The notes under the pieces were generated by a model. It had not been told where the DNA came from and searched no databases. It saw only the letters and a list, made by a program, of their open reading frames with translations. A stretch of DNA of 64,000 nucleotides from DAIMFL01 sp964372215 (lineage in GTDB: Bacteria > Pseudomonadota > Alphaproteobacteria > Dongiales > Dongiaceae), in contig CAYJQC010000015.1 in assembly GCA_964372215.1 (NCBI GenBank), positions 61,773 to 125,772 of the forward strand. The letters are read 5' to 3'. The position numbers and the translations under genes are program-made. Shown here one piece after another: positions 24,876 to 32,992 of the stretch. The number at the start of each line of letters is the position of its first letter. Within the stretch, counting starts at the first letter, position 1.

Positions 24876-25765
24876 CGGTCGCCAAGCCTGGCGGTGCGGC
24901 CGAGGATGCGGGCAAGCCCCTCGGTAAACAGGTTGAGGCCGACCACCAGCGAGGCAAGCGCCAGGCCGGGCCCCAGCACGGTGACCGGCGAGACGAACAG
25001 CAGGGCGCGGTTCTCGCTGATCATCAGCCCCCATTCCGGAATCGGCGGGCGCATGCCGAAGCCGAGGAAGCCGAGCGAGCCGATCAGCACCGGCGCATAG
25101 CCGGCCCGCAGCGCGAACTCGACCAGCAGCACGCTGGTGGCGTTGGGCAGCAGCTCGCGCCGCATCACCGACCAGGCGCTCTCGCCGCGCAGCCGCGCCA
25201 CCGTCACGAAGTCGCGGGTGGCGATGTCGATGGCGGCGGAGCGCGCCATGCGGGAGATGCGCGGGGCATAGACCAGCGCCACCACCAGGACCACCAGCAC
25301 CGGATTGCCGGCGATTTCCGGCCCGGCCGCGGCCATGGCGAGCAGCGCCAGGACCAGGAACGGAATACTGATCAGCGCCTCCAGCACGCGCTGCAGCAGA
25401 TCGTCGAACCAGCCGCCGAGATAGCCGGACAGCAGCCCGGTGACGGCGCCGACGACCAGGCCGAGCGCAGTGCCGCTCAGGGACAGCAGGATGACGATGT
25501 GACTGCCATGGATCACCCGGCTGAAGATGTCGCGCCCGAGCTGGTCGACCCCGAACGGATGCGCCCAGCTCATGCCCGCCAGCGGCGCGCCGGTGCCCAT
25601 CTGGGCGAACCCGTAGGGCGCCCAGAGCGAGCCGGTCGCGGCGACGGCGACGTGCAGCGCCAGGATCACCGCCCCGATGCGGAAGCTGCGCGGCGCGCGG
25701 CGCCAGTAGCGGGCGAGCCGCGCCAGGCGGCCGTCGGCTCCGGAGCCCAGAGCGGTGGTCGCCAT
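24872..25765 (-). CDS. ABC transporter permease, DppC type
   Basis: A 297-residue inner-membrane permease with an N-terminal OppC-like segment (RSFRIGAVILALHVAVAATGSLWAPYGF). The HPFGVDQLGRDIFSRVIHGSHIVILLSL region is the classic DppC/OppC signature. The EAA loop is RLRGESAWSVMRRELLPNATSVLLVEF. It lies 3 bases after dppB-type and overlaps the ATPase gene by 4. Confidence 0.92.
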   Translation of the reverse strand: MATTALGSGADGRLARLARYWRRAPRSFRIGAVILALHVAVAATGSLWAPYGFAQMGTGAPLAGMSWAHPFGVDQLGRDIFSRVIHGSHIVILLSLSGTALGLVVGAVTGLLSGYLGGWFDDLLQRVLEALISIPFLVLALLAMAAAGPEIAGNPVLVVLVVALVYAPRISRMARSAAIDIATRDFVTVARLRGESAWSVMRRELLPNATSVLLVEFALRAGYAPVLIGSLGFLGFGMRPPIPEWGLMISENRALLFVSPVTVLGPGLALASLVVGLNLFTEGLARILGRTARLGDR

Positions 25766-25768
25766 CGC

Positions 25769-26719
25769 TCAGGCGTTCCGCAGGCGCGGGTTCAGCAGGA
25801 TCGCGCCGATATCGGCCAGCAGATTGGCGACGATGTAGACCGAGGCGGCAAGCACCACCGTGGCCTCGATCACCGGCAGATCGCGCAGCTGCAGGGCGTC
25901 GACCAGCAGGCTGCCGAAGCCGGGATAGCTGAACACCTTTTCCACCACCACCACGCCGCCGACGAGGTAGCCGAGATTGAGCGCGGTGACGTTCAGCGTC
26001 GGCACCAGGGCGTTGGGCAGGGCGTGGCGCCACAGCACGCGGCGCGCCGGCAGGCCCTTCAGCTCCGCCATCCGCACATAGTCGGAGTCGAGCACCTCGA
26101 TCAGGTTGTCGCGCAGCATGCGCACCGCGTACACCGCCATGACGATGGCGAGCGTGACGGCGGGCATGGTCATCGCCCGCAGATACTCGATGGTCCCCGA
26201 ACTCTGATCGACCAGCGACATCGCCGGCAGCAGCGGCAGGGTGATCACGAACAGGATCATCAGCATCGTCGCCAGCAGGAAATCGGGCATCGACAGCAGC
26301 ATTAGGGTCACCGCCGACAAGGCGTGATCGACCGCGCGGTCGCGCCGGACTGCCTGGATGATCGCGGGAATGATGGTAAGCGGCATGTACAGCAGGAAGG
26401 CGTAGAACGACAGCAGCACGGTATTGAAGATGCGCGGACCGAGAATGTCGGCCACCCGCCGGCCGCTCACCAGGGACTGGCCGAAATCGCCGGTCACGAG
26501 GTGGCCGAGCCATTCGCCGTAGCGCAGCATCGCCGGGCGGTCGAGTTCGAGACGGTCGCGCAGCACGGCAAGCGATTCCGGCGTGGCGTCGCGGCCGAGG
26601 ATACGGGTGGCGACGTCGCCGGGCAGGATTTCGAGCATGCCGAAGACGATGAACGACACCAGCAGGAGCGTCAGGAGGGACAGCAGCGCCCTGGCGATCA
26701 CCAGTCGGAGCACGGGCAA
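25769..26719 (-). CDS. ABC transporter permease, DppB type
   Basis: A 316-residue permease: VIARALLSLLTLLLVSFIVFGMLEILPGDVA at the N-terminus and, further on, EAA loop RMAELKGLPARRVLWRHALPNALVPTLNVTALNLGYLVGG, both standard for DppB/OppB. The start is uncertain: the frame opens at TTG 26719, with GTG 26713 close by. It is 116 bases downstream of the binding protein, with a strong hairpin between them. Confidence 0.9.
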   Translation of the reverse strand: MPVLRLVIARALLSLLTLLLVSFIVFGMLEILPGDVATRILGRDATPESLAVLRDRLELDRPAMLRYGEWLGHLVTGDFGQSLVSGRRVADILGPRIFNTVLLSFYAFLLYMPLTIIPAIIQAVRRDRAVDHALSAVTLMLLSMPDFLLATMLMILFVITLPLLPAMSLVDQSSGTIEYLRAMTMPAVTLAIVMAVYAVRMLRDNLIEVLDSDYVRMAELKGLPARRVLWRHALPNALVPTLNVTALNLGYLVGGVVVVEKVFSYPGFGSLLVDALQLRDLPVIEATVVLAASVYIVANLLADIGAILLNPRLRNA

Positions 26720-26788
26720 GGTTTCCGGTCCTCCGTCATGCCGGATCGGGGCGCCACCGCCGCCGCCCAGGGCTGTCGTGGCAAGAAA

Positions 26789-26823
26789 CGGCCCCCGTGG
26801 CGCGCGATGCGCCGCGGGGGCCG
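26789..26823 (-). promoter_or_regulatory. Intercistronic hairpin after the solute-binding gene
   Basis: CGGCCCCC (26789-26796) pairs with GGGGGCCG (26816-26823), extended by internal GGCGC/GCGCC pairs. Hairpins after the binding-protein gene commonly stabilise its mRNA so that it is made in excess over the permeases. Confidence 0.6.
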
Positions 26824-26835
26824 CCGAAGTTCAGC

Positions 26836-28362
26836 CTACTGGCAGGTCAGGTCTTCGAAGTTGAGGTTGAAGTTCTGCGCCCGTGGCGTGTAGCCGGAGC
26901 AGCCTTTCCGCAGCGCCAGCACCTGATGGACGAACATCGGCAGGATCAACCCGCCCTCGCTCGCCAGCAGCTGGCCGGCCTGCTGGTAGAGCTTGGTCCG
27001 CTCCGCCGGGTCGACCGTGGTGTTGGCCTTGAGCAGCAGGGCGTCGTAGTCCGGCCGCTCCCAGTGGGTCTCCTTCCACTTGGCGGTCTGGGTATAGGCG
27101 ACAGCCAAGCCCTCCCCGGGCGGCCGCATCGACCAGGCCGAGGTCACGATCGACTTCTGCAGCCAGACGTCGTCCCAGAAGCTCTCGGCCGGGGTGACGA
27201 TGACGTTGATGTCGAAGCCGGCCGGCTTCGCCATCTCGGCATAGACCTGCGCCATGCGCACCATGCCGGGCACGCCCTCGGCGGTGTAGAGGTCGAAGCT
27301 CAGCCCGTCGGGATGGCCGGCCTCGGCCAGCAGCGACTTGGCCTTGTCGATGTCCTGCTTCGGCGCCTCCGACACGTACGACGCCGGGTTGCCGAGCGGG
27401 ACCGGGTTGTCGGCACCGGGCTCGCCATAGCCGAGCAGGACGGTGTCGATCATCGCCTGGCGGTCGACCACCGCCTTCATGGCCTCGCGCACCTTGATGT
27501 TGTCGAAGGGTGGCGCATCGACCCACATCGAAATGGTCATCGAGTTGGAGGCGCCGGTTTCCAGCAGCGTCACGCTCGGATCGTCCTTGAGCGCCGGGAT
27601 GACCGCCGGATCGACGTTGAGCACGAGATCGACCTGTCCGGCCTTGATCGACGCCATGGCGGCCGTCGGCTCCTGCGCCACGGTGATCCGCAGGCAGTCG
27701 GCCTTGGGCTGGCCGGCGTTCCAGTAGTTCGGATTCTTGCGCAGGATGCGGACCGGCGCATTCGGCTCGAACTGCTCCTGCATGAACGGTCCGGTGCCGT
27801 CGGCCTTCAGACGCAGCGCTTCATGGGTGGCGCCGTCCGGCACGATGTTGGTGAACTTGTTGCTGATCAGCACCGGCAGCTCGACCACCGGATTCGGGGT
27901 GACGAAGGTGACGGTGTAGGGATCGGGTGCCGAGATGCCGTTCGGATCGAGGAACGCCAGCACCGCGAGCGCGCCCGAGCCGAGTTCGGGATCGAGCAGT
28001 CGCTTGAAGCTGTAGACCACGTCGGCCGAAGTGAAGTCCTTGCCGCTGTGGAATTTCACGCCCTGGCGCAGCTTGAAGGTCCAGGTCAGCCCGTCGTCGG
28101 AAACCGACCAGTCGGTCGCCAGCTCCGGCAGCACCGTGAAGTTGTCGTCGACATCCACCAGGCGGTTGTAGACCGCGAAGGTGTGATAGGCGTCGTCGCC
28201 CGAGTGCATGTCGGCGGGATCCATCGACTGCTTTTCCCCGCTCCACTCGTAGCCCAGCACCTTGACGCATTCGTCGCCAGCGGCAGCGAATGCCGCACCG
28301 GACGCGACGGCGAGGCTGCTGCCTGCCAGCGCGACTCCGGCGATAAGGGTCGCCATCCTCAT
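26836..28362 (-). CDS. Peptide/nickel-type ABC transporter substrate-binding protein (DppA family)
   Basis: A 508-residue family 5 solute-binding protein. Signal MRMATLIAGVALAGSSLAVASGAAFA is followed by VLGYEWSGEKQSMDPADMHSGDDAYHTFAVYNRLVDVDDN and TWTFKLRQGVKFHSGKDFTSADVVYSF, the family signature. A C-terminal pair of cysteines (KGCSGY and DLTCQ) may form a disulfide. GGGAGG lies 8 bases before the ATG at 28362. The ligand cannot be read from sequence; the upstream neighbours are catabolic enzymes rather than peptidases. Confidence 0.92.
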   Translation of the reverse strand: MRMATLIAGVALAGSSLAVASGAAFAAAGDECVKVLGYEWSGEKQSMDPADMHSGDDAYHTFAVYNRLVDVDDNFTVLPELATDWSVSDDGLTWTFKLRQGVKFHSGKDFTSADVVYSFKRLLDPELGSGALAVLAFLDPNGISAPDPYTVTFVTPNPVVELPVLISNKFTNIVPDGATHEALRLKADGTGPFMQEQFEPNAPVRILRKNPNYWNAGQPKADCLRITVAQEPTAAMASIKAGQVDLVLNVDPAVIPALKDDPSVTLLETGASNSMTISMWVDAPPFDNIKVREAMKAVVDRQAMIDTVLLGYGEPGADNPVPLGNPASYVSEAPKQDIDKAKSLLAEAGHPDGLSFDLYTAEGVPGMVRMAQVYAEMAKPAGFDINVIVTPAESFWDDVWLQKSIVTSAWSMRPPGEGLAVAYTQTAKWKETHWERPDYDALLLKANTTVDPAERTKLYQQAGQLLASEGGLILPMFVHQVLALRKGCSGYTPRAQNFNLNFEDLTCQ

Positions 28363-28464
28363 TGTCTGATCCTCCCGCCCGTAAAGCTGTTCCCTTGCAG
28401 CGTCCGAACCCTTTTCCCGACCTCGCCCCTGGGGCGCCGGCCGGTTACCCGGGTCATTGTCATC

Positions 28465-28486
28465 GAATTCCGGTATGCCGGAATTC
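28465..28486. promoter_or_regulatory. Perfect palindrome upstream of the ABC operon, probable operator
   Basis: Arms GAATTCCGG and CCGGAATTC (9 bp, perfect) surround TATG, 103 bases upstream of the binding-protein ATG. A related half, TCGGGTATC, follows at about 28490-28498. It is in the gap between the VOC-SDR gene and the ABC operon, so it may control the ABC operon separately. Confidence 0.6.
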
Positions 28487-28596
28487 AGTTCGGGTATCTA
28501 GACTTGAACAGTATCCGTGTTGCTTTTGCCGAGTCAAGAAATCGGGACGCCAGCGGCGCAGCGATCGAACCCGTGGCTGCCTCGACACTGCCGGCC

Positions 28597-29856
28597 TCAG
28601 AACAGGCTGGCGGTGATCCCGCCGTCGACCGTCAGCACGTGGCCGTTGACGAAGGACGATGCCGGCGCGGCCAGGAACAGCACCGGCCCGCACAACTCCT
28701 CGGGCTCGGCCCAGCGCTTCAGCGGCGTGCGCGCTTCGATCATCCGGACGAACGCCTGGTCGGATTCGAGCGACTCGTTCATGGGCGTGCGGAAATAGCC
28801 GGGCGCGATGGCGTTGCAGGTGATGCCGTCGCTGCCGAGCTCGGACGCCATCGAACGGGTCAGCCCGACGACGCCGTGCTTCGCCGTCACGTAGGAGGCG
28901 ATGCCGGGTCGCGCGACCAGCCCGAGGACCGAGGCGATGTTGATGATGCGGCCATAGCCGCCCTTGCGCATCGCGGCGGCGGCGCTGCGCCCGACGACGA
29001 ACAGCGAGGTGAGATTGACGTTCATCACCCGGTCCCAGTCGTCGCGCCGATGCGCCTCGACCCCGCCATAGACGGCGATCCCGGCGTTGTTGACGAGGAT
29101 GTCGAATCTGCCGTGGCGATGCACGAGATCCGCGGTCGCCGCCGCCACCGCGCCGTCGTCGGTGACGTCGAACGCCATGGCCTCGACCGCCAGGCCGCGT
29201 CCGGCAAGCGTGCCGCAGCGCGCGTCGAGCACCGCGCCGTCGATGTCGTTGAGCACGACATGGGCGCCGGCGCCGGCGAGCGCCTCGGCCATGACGGCGC
29301 CCAGGCCGCGCGCCGCGCCGGTCACCAGCGCCACCCGCCCGGACAGATCGAACAGCGGCGCTTGCGCCGGTCTGGGGGCCGGGAATGCCGCATCCGCCGG
29401 CGGGGCGGGCTGGACCAGCTCGATGGTGAAGCCGTCGGGATCGCGGAGGTAGCAGGCAAAGCCGCCGGGATTGGGACCGGTTTCGATCCGCACCGGCGGC
29501 GACACGAAGATGACGCCGCGGCGGCTCAGGCGGTCATGGGTATCGTGGATCGAGTCGGTGGCCAAGGCGAGATGCGCCGCGCCGGTATTGCAGGTTCGCA
29601 GGTCGAGCTTGATGCCCTTGGGCGAGACGTATTCGATGAGCTCGAGATGGTGTGCCGACTGGCCGACCGGCGCGCCGGGAATTGCGAGCGAGGCGATGCG
29701 GAGCTCGGCATCCGGAAAGCCGACGACGGTCTCGATGAACTTGCCGACCCGGGTCCGCGTGCTCAGCAGCTCGAAGCCGAGCAGATCGCGGTAGAACGCG
29801 ATCGAGCGGTCGAGGCCGGAGACCGTCCACGAGGTATGCCAGACGCTCCGCAGCAT
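28597..29856 (-). CDS. VOC (glyoxalase-like) domain fused to a short-chain dehydrogenase
   Basis: A 419-residue protein in two parts. Residues 1-135 are a vicinal-oxygen-chelate domain (SVWHTSWTVSGLDRSIAFYRDLLGFELL, HHLELIEYVSP, GFACYLRDPDGFTIELVQP), with likely metal ligands H8, H91-H92 region and E144. Residues from about 170 are an SDR: TGAARGLG cofactor loop, NNAGIAVYGG, IASV with the active serine, YVTAK, and a C-terminal VDGGITASLF. The linker is Pro/Ala rich. The gene starts one base after the E1 fusion stop, so it is in the same operon. The substrate is unknown; coupling of an isomerase or dioxygenase-like step to oxidation is inferred. Confidence 0.85.
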   Translation of the reverse strand: MLRSVWHTSWTVSGLDRSIAFYRDLLGFELLSTRTRVGKFIETVVGFPDAELRIASLAIPGAPVGQSAHHLELIEYVSPKGIKLDLRTCNTGAAHLALATDSIHDTHDRLSRRGVIFVSPPVRIETGPNPGGFACYLRDPDGFTIELVQPAPPADAAFPAPRPAQAPLFDLSGRVALVTGAARGLGAVMAEALAGAGAHVVLNDIDGAVLDARCGTLAGRGLAVEAMAFDVTDDGAVAAATADLVHRHGRFDILVNNAGIAVYGGVEAHRRDDWDRVMNVNLTSLFVVGRSAAAAMRKGGYGRIINIASVLGLVARPGIASYVTAKHGVVGLTRSMASELGSDGITCNAIAPGYFRTPMNESLESDQAFVRMIEARTPLKRWAEPEELCGPVLFLAAPASSFVNGHVLTVDGGITASLF

Positions 29857-29857
29857 G

Positions 29858-31924
29858 TCAGCGCCTCCCGGCGACCGCTGCCGCGGCCCGGCTGCCCGGC
29901 GTCAGCAGCTCGTTCAGCGCCGCAACGATGCGCTCGCTGTTGGGCAGCAGCGCCTGCTGCAGCACGGGCGAGGCCGGAATCCGGCTGTCGGGGGTGCCGA
30001 CGCGGCGATGGCGGATGTGCAGCCGATCGCCGTTGCGCTCGATGATGCGGGCCACGATCTCGGCCCCCATGCCGCCGGTCAGGTTGGCCTCGTGGGCGAC
30101 GACGACGCGCCCGCCGCAATCGTCGATCACAGTGTCGATCGCCACGTCGTCGATCGGCGACAGCCAGCGCAGGTCGAGCACCGCGATGCCGCGGCCCGCC
30201 GCGGCCAGCGCCTCGGCGGCGGCGAGGGCGGGTGCCACCATGGTTCCCCAGCAGACGACGACGGCATCGCGGCCCGGCCGGCGCAGGCGGGCGCCACCCA
30301 CCGCTTCCGCCGAATGCCGTCGCGCCACGCTCCCGCGCTGCTGATAGAGCGCGCGCGCCTCGACGACGATGCAGGGATCGGGATGCGCGACCGCGGCGCG
30401 CAGCATGTCGTAGGCGTCCTGCGGCGTCGCCGGCAGCCCGACCCGCAGCCCCGGAATATGCGCCAGCAGCGCCTCGAGCGATTGCGAGTGCTGGGCGCAG
30501 GAGCCGGGCGTCGCGCCCTGCTGCGTGCGCACCACCATCGGCACGCTGCATGCGCCGCGGGTGACGTAGCGCACGTTGGCGGCCTGGTTGATCAGCTGAT
30601 CGAGCGCGACCAGCGCGAAATCGGCCCACATGATCTCGACGACCGGGCGCAGCCCGCAGATCGCGGCGCCGACCGCCGATCCCAGGATCGCGGCTTCCGC
30701 GATCGGCGTGTCGAACACCCGGGCGGCGCCGAATTCGCGCTGCAGGTTGCGGGTCGCCCCGAAGATGCCGCCGGCATGTCCGACATCCTCGCCATAGACC
30801 ACCACGTCCGGCCGCCCCGCCAGCTCGTCGTGCAGCGCGGCGTTGACCGCCTCGACATAGCTCATCTCGGTGGCGGGCGCCGCATCGACCGGCACCGAGG
30901 CGTGCGGTTCCGGGACCTGCGCGACGACATGGTCGCGGGCACCCGCCGGATCGGGCAGCGGGGCCGCCAGCGCGGCGTCGCTCAGCGCCTCGATCTCGCC
31001 GTCGACCTCGCGCCCGATGGCGGCCAGGCGGTCCGCGTCGACGCCGCTGTCGCGCAGCCGGTCCGCCAGCAGTCGGATCGGGTCGGCCGCCTCGGCGGCG
31101 GCGCGATCCTCCTTGGGCCGGTAGTGCTCGATGTCGCGGTTGTAGTGGCCCCACAGCCGGATGGTGCGGCATTCCAGGAACGAGGGCCCCTCGCCGGCGC
31201 GCGCCGCGGCCAGGGCGAGGCGCACCGACTCGCGGACGGCGATGGGATCGCCGCCGTCGATGGTCGCGGCACGGATGCCGCAGCCGCTGGCGCGCGTGGC
31301 GAGACGCTCGGTCCTGACGATCTCGCGGGTCGGCGTCATTTCCGACCAGCCGTTGGACTCGCACAGGAAGATCACCGGGAGCCGGCGGCCAGCGGCAAAC
31401 ACCATCGCCTCGTGCAGCGCGCCCTGGCTGGTGGCGCCGTCGCCGAACGAGACCAGTGCGACGCCGCCTTCGCCGGCCTGTTCCAGGGCCATCGCCACGC
31501 CGCAGGCGATCGGCGCGCCCGCGCCGACGATCGAGTTCTCGCCGATGAAGCCGCGCTCGGGCGCCATCACATAGGCGGAGCCGGCGCGCCCGCCATTGAT
31601 TCCGGTGGCGCGGTGACAGACCTCGGCCAGCAGTTCGGCCGGCGCGATCCGCGTTTCCAGCGCCCAGCCATGGCCGCGATAGGTGGCGACGACGCGGTCG
31701 CGCGGCTCCAGCGCGGCGGCGGCGCCGACCGGGATCGCCTCCTGCCCGGCACAGAAATGCAGCGATCCGGCGATCGCCGGCGGGGTGCGCGCGCTCAGGT
31801 CCCAGCAGCGCCGCTCGAACGCGCGGATGAACGCCATGCGACGATAGGCGTCGAGCGCGAAGGCCGCGTCGGCCGCCGCGATCGGCCGCGCTTCCCGCCG
31901 TTCGATGCCGCCGGTCGCCGACAT
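29858..31924 (-). CDS. Fused E1 alpha-beta of a thiamine-dependent 2-oxoacid dehydrogenase
   Basis: A 688-residue protein. The alpha half has GSLHFCAGQEAIPVGAAAALEPRD, the thiamine-diphosphate motif GDGATSQGALHEAMVFAAGRRLPVIFLCESNGWS, and AAR. The beta half has MSYVEAVNAALHDELAGRPDVVVYGEDVGHAGGIFGATRNLQREFG and FDTPIAEAAILGSAVGAA. Together they form an E1 in one chain. No E2 or E3 gene is nearby, so it either borrows them or works alone. ATG 31924 has GGGGAGG before it; longer in-frame starts lack it. It is the first gene of the operon, divergent from an IclR regulator. Confidence 0.88.
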   Translation of the reverse strand: MSATGGIERREARPIAAADAAFALDAYRRMAFIRAFERRCWDLSARTPPAIAGSLHFCAGQEAIPVGAAAALEPRDRVVATYRGHGWALETRIAPAELLAEVCHRATGINGGRAGSAYVMAPERGFIGENSIVGAGAPIACGVAMALEQAGEGGVALVSFGDGATSQGALHEAMVFAAGRRLPVIFLCESNGWSEMTPTREIVRTERLATRASGCGIRAATIDGGDPIAVRESVRLALAAARAGEGPSFLECRTIRLWGHYNRDIEHYRPKEDRAAAEAADPIRLLADRLRDSGVDADRLAAIGREVDGEIEALSDAALAAPLPDPAGARDHVVAQVPEPHASVPVDAAPATEMSYVEAVNAALHDELAGRPDVVVYGEDVGHAGGIFGATRNLQREFGAARVFDTPIAEAAILGSAVGAAICGLRPVVEIMWADFALVALDQLINQAANVRYVTRGACSVPMVVRTQQGATPGSCAQHSQSLEALLAHIPGLRVGLPATPQDAYDMLRAAVAHPDPCIVVEARALYQQRGSVARRHSAEAVGGARLRRPGRDAVVVCWGTMVAPALAAAEALAAAGRGIAVLDLRWLSPIDDVAIDTVIDDCGGRVVVAHEANLTGGMGAEIVARIIERNGDRLHIRHRRVGTPDSRIPASPVLQQALLPNSERIVAALNELLTPGSRAAAAVAGRR

Positions 31925-32044
31925 TCCTGCCTCCCCGCGTCCCGGCTCTTGTCGTGCCGTGGTGCCGTGTTCGTACGCGCGGTCGTCACGGCCGTCGTCC
32001 AGGTGCGACTTCACGGTAGGGCGCGTGAGGGACTTGTGTCAACT

Positions 32045-32062
32045 TATGATCTGATTATCATA
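32045..32062. promoter_or_regulatory. Operator candidate between the E1 operon and the IclR gene
   Basis: TATGAT (32045-32050) and ATCATA (32057-32062) form a 6-bp inverted repeat with a 6-base spacer in an AT-rich patch. Flanks GTGTCA (32036-32041) and TGATACAC (32066-32073) add outer, imperfect symmetry. This fits an IclR-type operator controlling both directions. Confidence 0.55.
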
Positions 32063-32099
32063 TTCTGATACACTTGATTAAGCGGGGCGCGGATTCCAG

Positions 32100-32888
32100 A
32101 TGTCGAAACCCGGGTCGGACATGGCGGCGATGCCGCCGGAGGCAGCGCCGGAACGACAGCCGCGCGTGCAGTCGGTGGCGCGTGCCGTGGCGATTCTGGT
32201 CGCCGTCGCCCGGAGCGACGAAGGGCTGCGGGCGATGGAGATCGCCGGCGCGCTGGCCCTCGGCCGGCAGGCGACCTACCACCTGCTCCACACCCTGGTC
32301 GGCAGCGGCATGCTGGTGCGCAACCAGCAGGGCCGCCATGTGCTCGGGCTGCAAACCGCGCTGCTGGCCGACGCGTTCGTGCGCCAGCTCTCGCCGCCGG
32401 AGCATCTGGCGCCGCTGGTACGCCGGGTCGCGGTCGAAACCGGCGAGACCGCCTATGCGGTGGGCTGGCGCGCCGGGGAGATCGTGAACCTGGCCGCGGT
32501 GCCCGGCAGCAACGCGATCCAGGCGATCACCGTACCGCAAGGCTATTCCCAGCACGCCCATGCCCGCGCCACCGGCAAGCTGCTGCTCGCCCTGGCGCCG
32601 GCCGAGACCCGCGAACGCTACCTGGCGAGCCATGCGCTCGAACCGCGCACGCCGCAGACCCTGGTCGGCCGCGCAGCGCTCGACGCCGAGCTCGATCGCG
32701 TGAGGCATGCCGGCTTCGCCACCGACCGCGAGGAGTTCGCGGCCGGCCTGTGCTGCCTAGCCGTGCCGGTCGGCGGCACCGCCGCGAGCTTCGCCATCGG
32801 CCTGTCGGCGCCGGTCGCGCGCTTCGACTCCCGGTTCGACGACTATCTCCGGGCCATGCGTGCCGCCGCCGGGGCGATCCAGCGATAG
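32100..32888 (+). CDS. IclR-family transcriptional regulator
   Basis: A 262-residue regulator. The N-terminal winged helix (VQSVARAVAILVAVARSDEGLRAMEIAGALALGRQATYHLLHTLVGSGMLV) is followed by the IclR effector domain (GWRAGEIVNLAAVPGSNAIQAITVPQGYSQHAHARATGKLLLA, FATDREEFAAGLCCLAVPV). It is divergent from the E1/VOC-SDR/ABC genes with a palindrome between, so it probably controls those. The effector is unknown. Confidence 0.9.
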   Translation: MSKPGSDMAAMPPEAAPERQPRVQSVARAVAILVAVARSDEGLRAMEIAGALALGRQATYHLLHTLVGSGMLVRNQQGRHVLGLQTALLADAFVRQLSPPEHLAPLVRRVAVETGETAYAVGWRAGEIVNLAAVPGSNAIQAITVPQGYSQHAHARATGKLLLALAPAETRERYLASHALEPRTPQTLVGRAALDAELDRVRHAGFATDREEFAAGLCCLAVPVGGTAASFAIGLSAPVARFDSRFDDYLRAMRAAAGAIQR

Positions 32889-32903
32889 CGGCGTCGCGGC
32901 GAT

Positions 32904-32919
32904 GTCCGACAATTCGGAC
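32904..32919. promoter_or_regulatory. Palindrome GTCCGA-N4-TCGGAC before the signal-less binding protein
   Basis: GTCCGA (32904-32909) and TCGGAC (32914-32919) are perfect arms around CAAT, 74 bases before the next ATG. The half site resembles the TCCGA(C/T)ATT motifs at 35092-35126 and 37544-37558, pointing to one regulator. Confidence 0.55.
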
Positions 32920-32992
32920 TCCGGTGCGGCAACATGGACTTGAAGCCGCGCCGTGCTAGCCTGCCGCCGCCCGCAACACAGGGAAGCCGGGA

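Noticed and set aside
22488..25100. An 870-codon open plus-strand frame across the ABC ATPase region
   Set aside because: It is antisense to a clear double ATPase; the translation is Arg/Gly/Ala-rich with no domain. GC-rich codon bias opens the opposite strand.
26797..30045. A 1082-codon open plus-strand frame
   Set aside because: It runs antisense through the binding protein and the VOC-SDR gene and has the same low-complexity composition; no protein family is visible.
29855..32068. A 737-codon plus-strand frame opposite the E1 fusion
   Set aside because: Antisense shadow; the E1 motifs are unmistakable on the minus strand.
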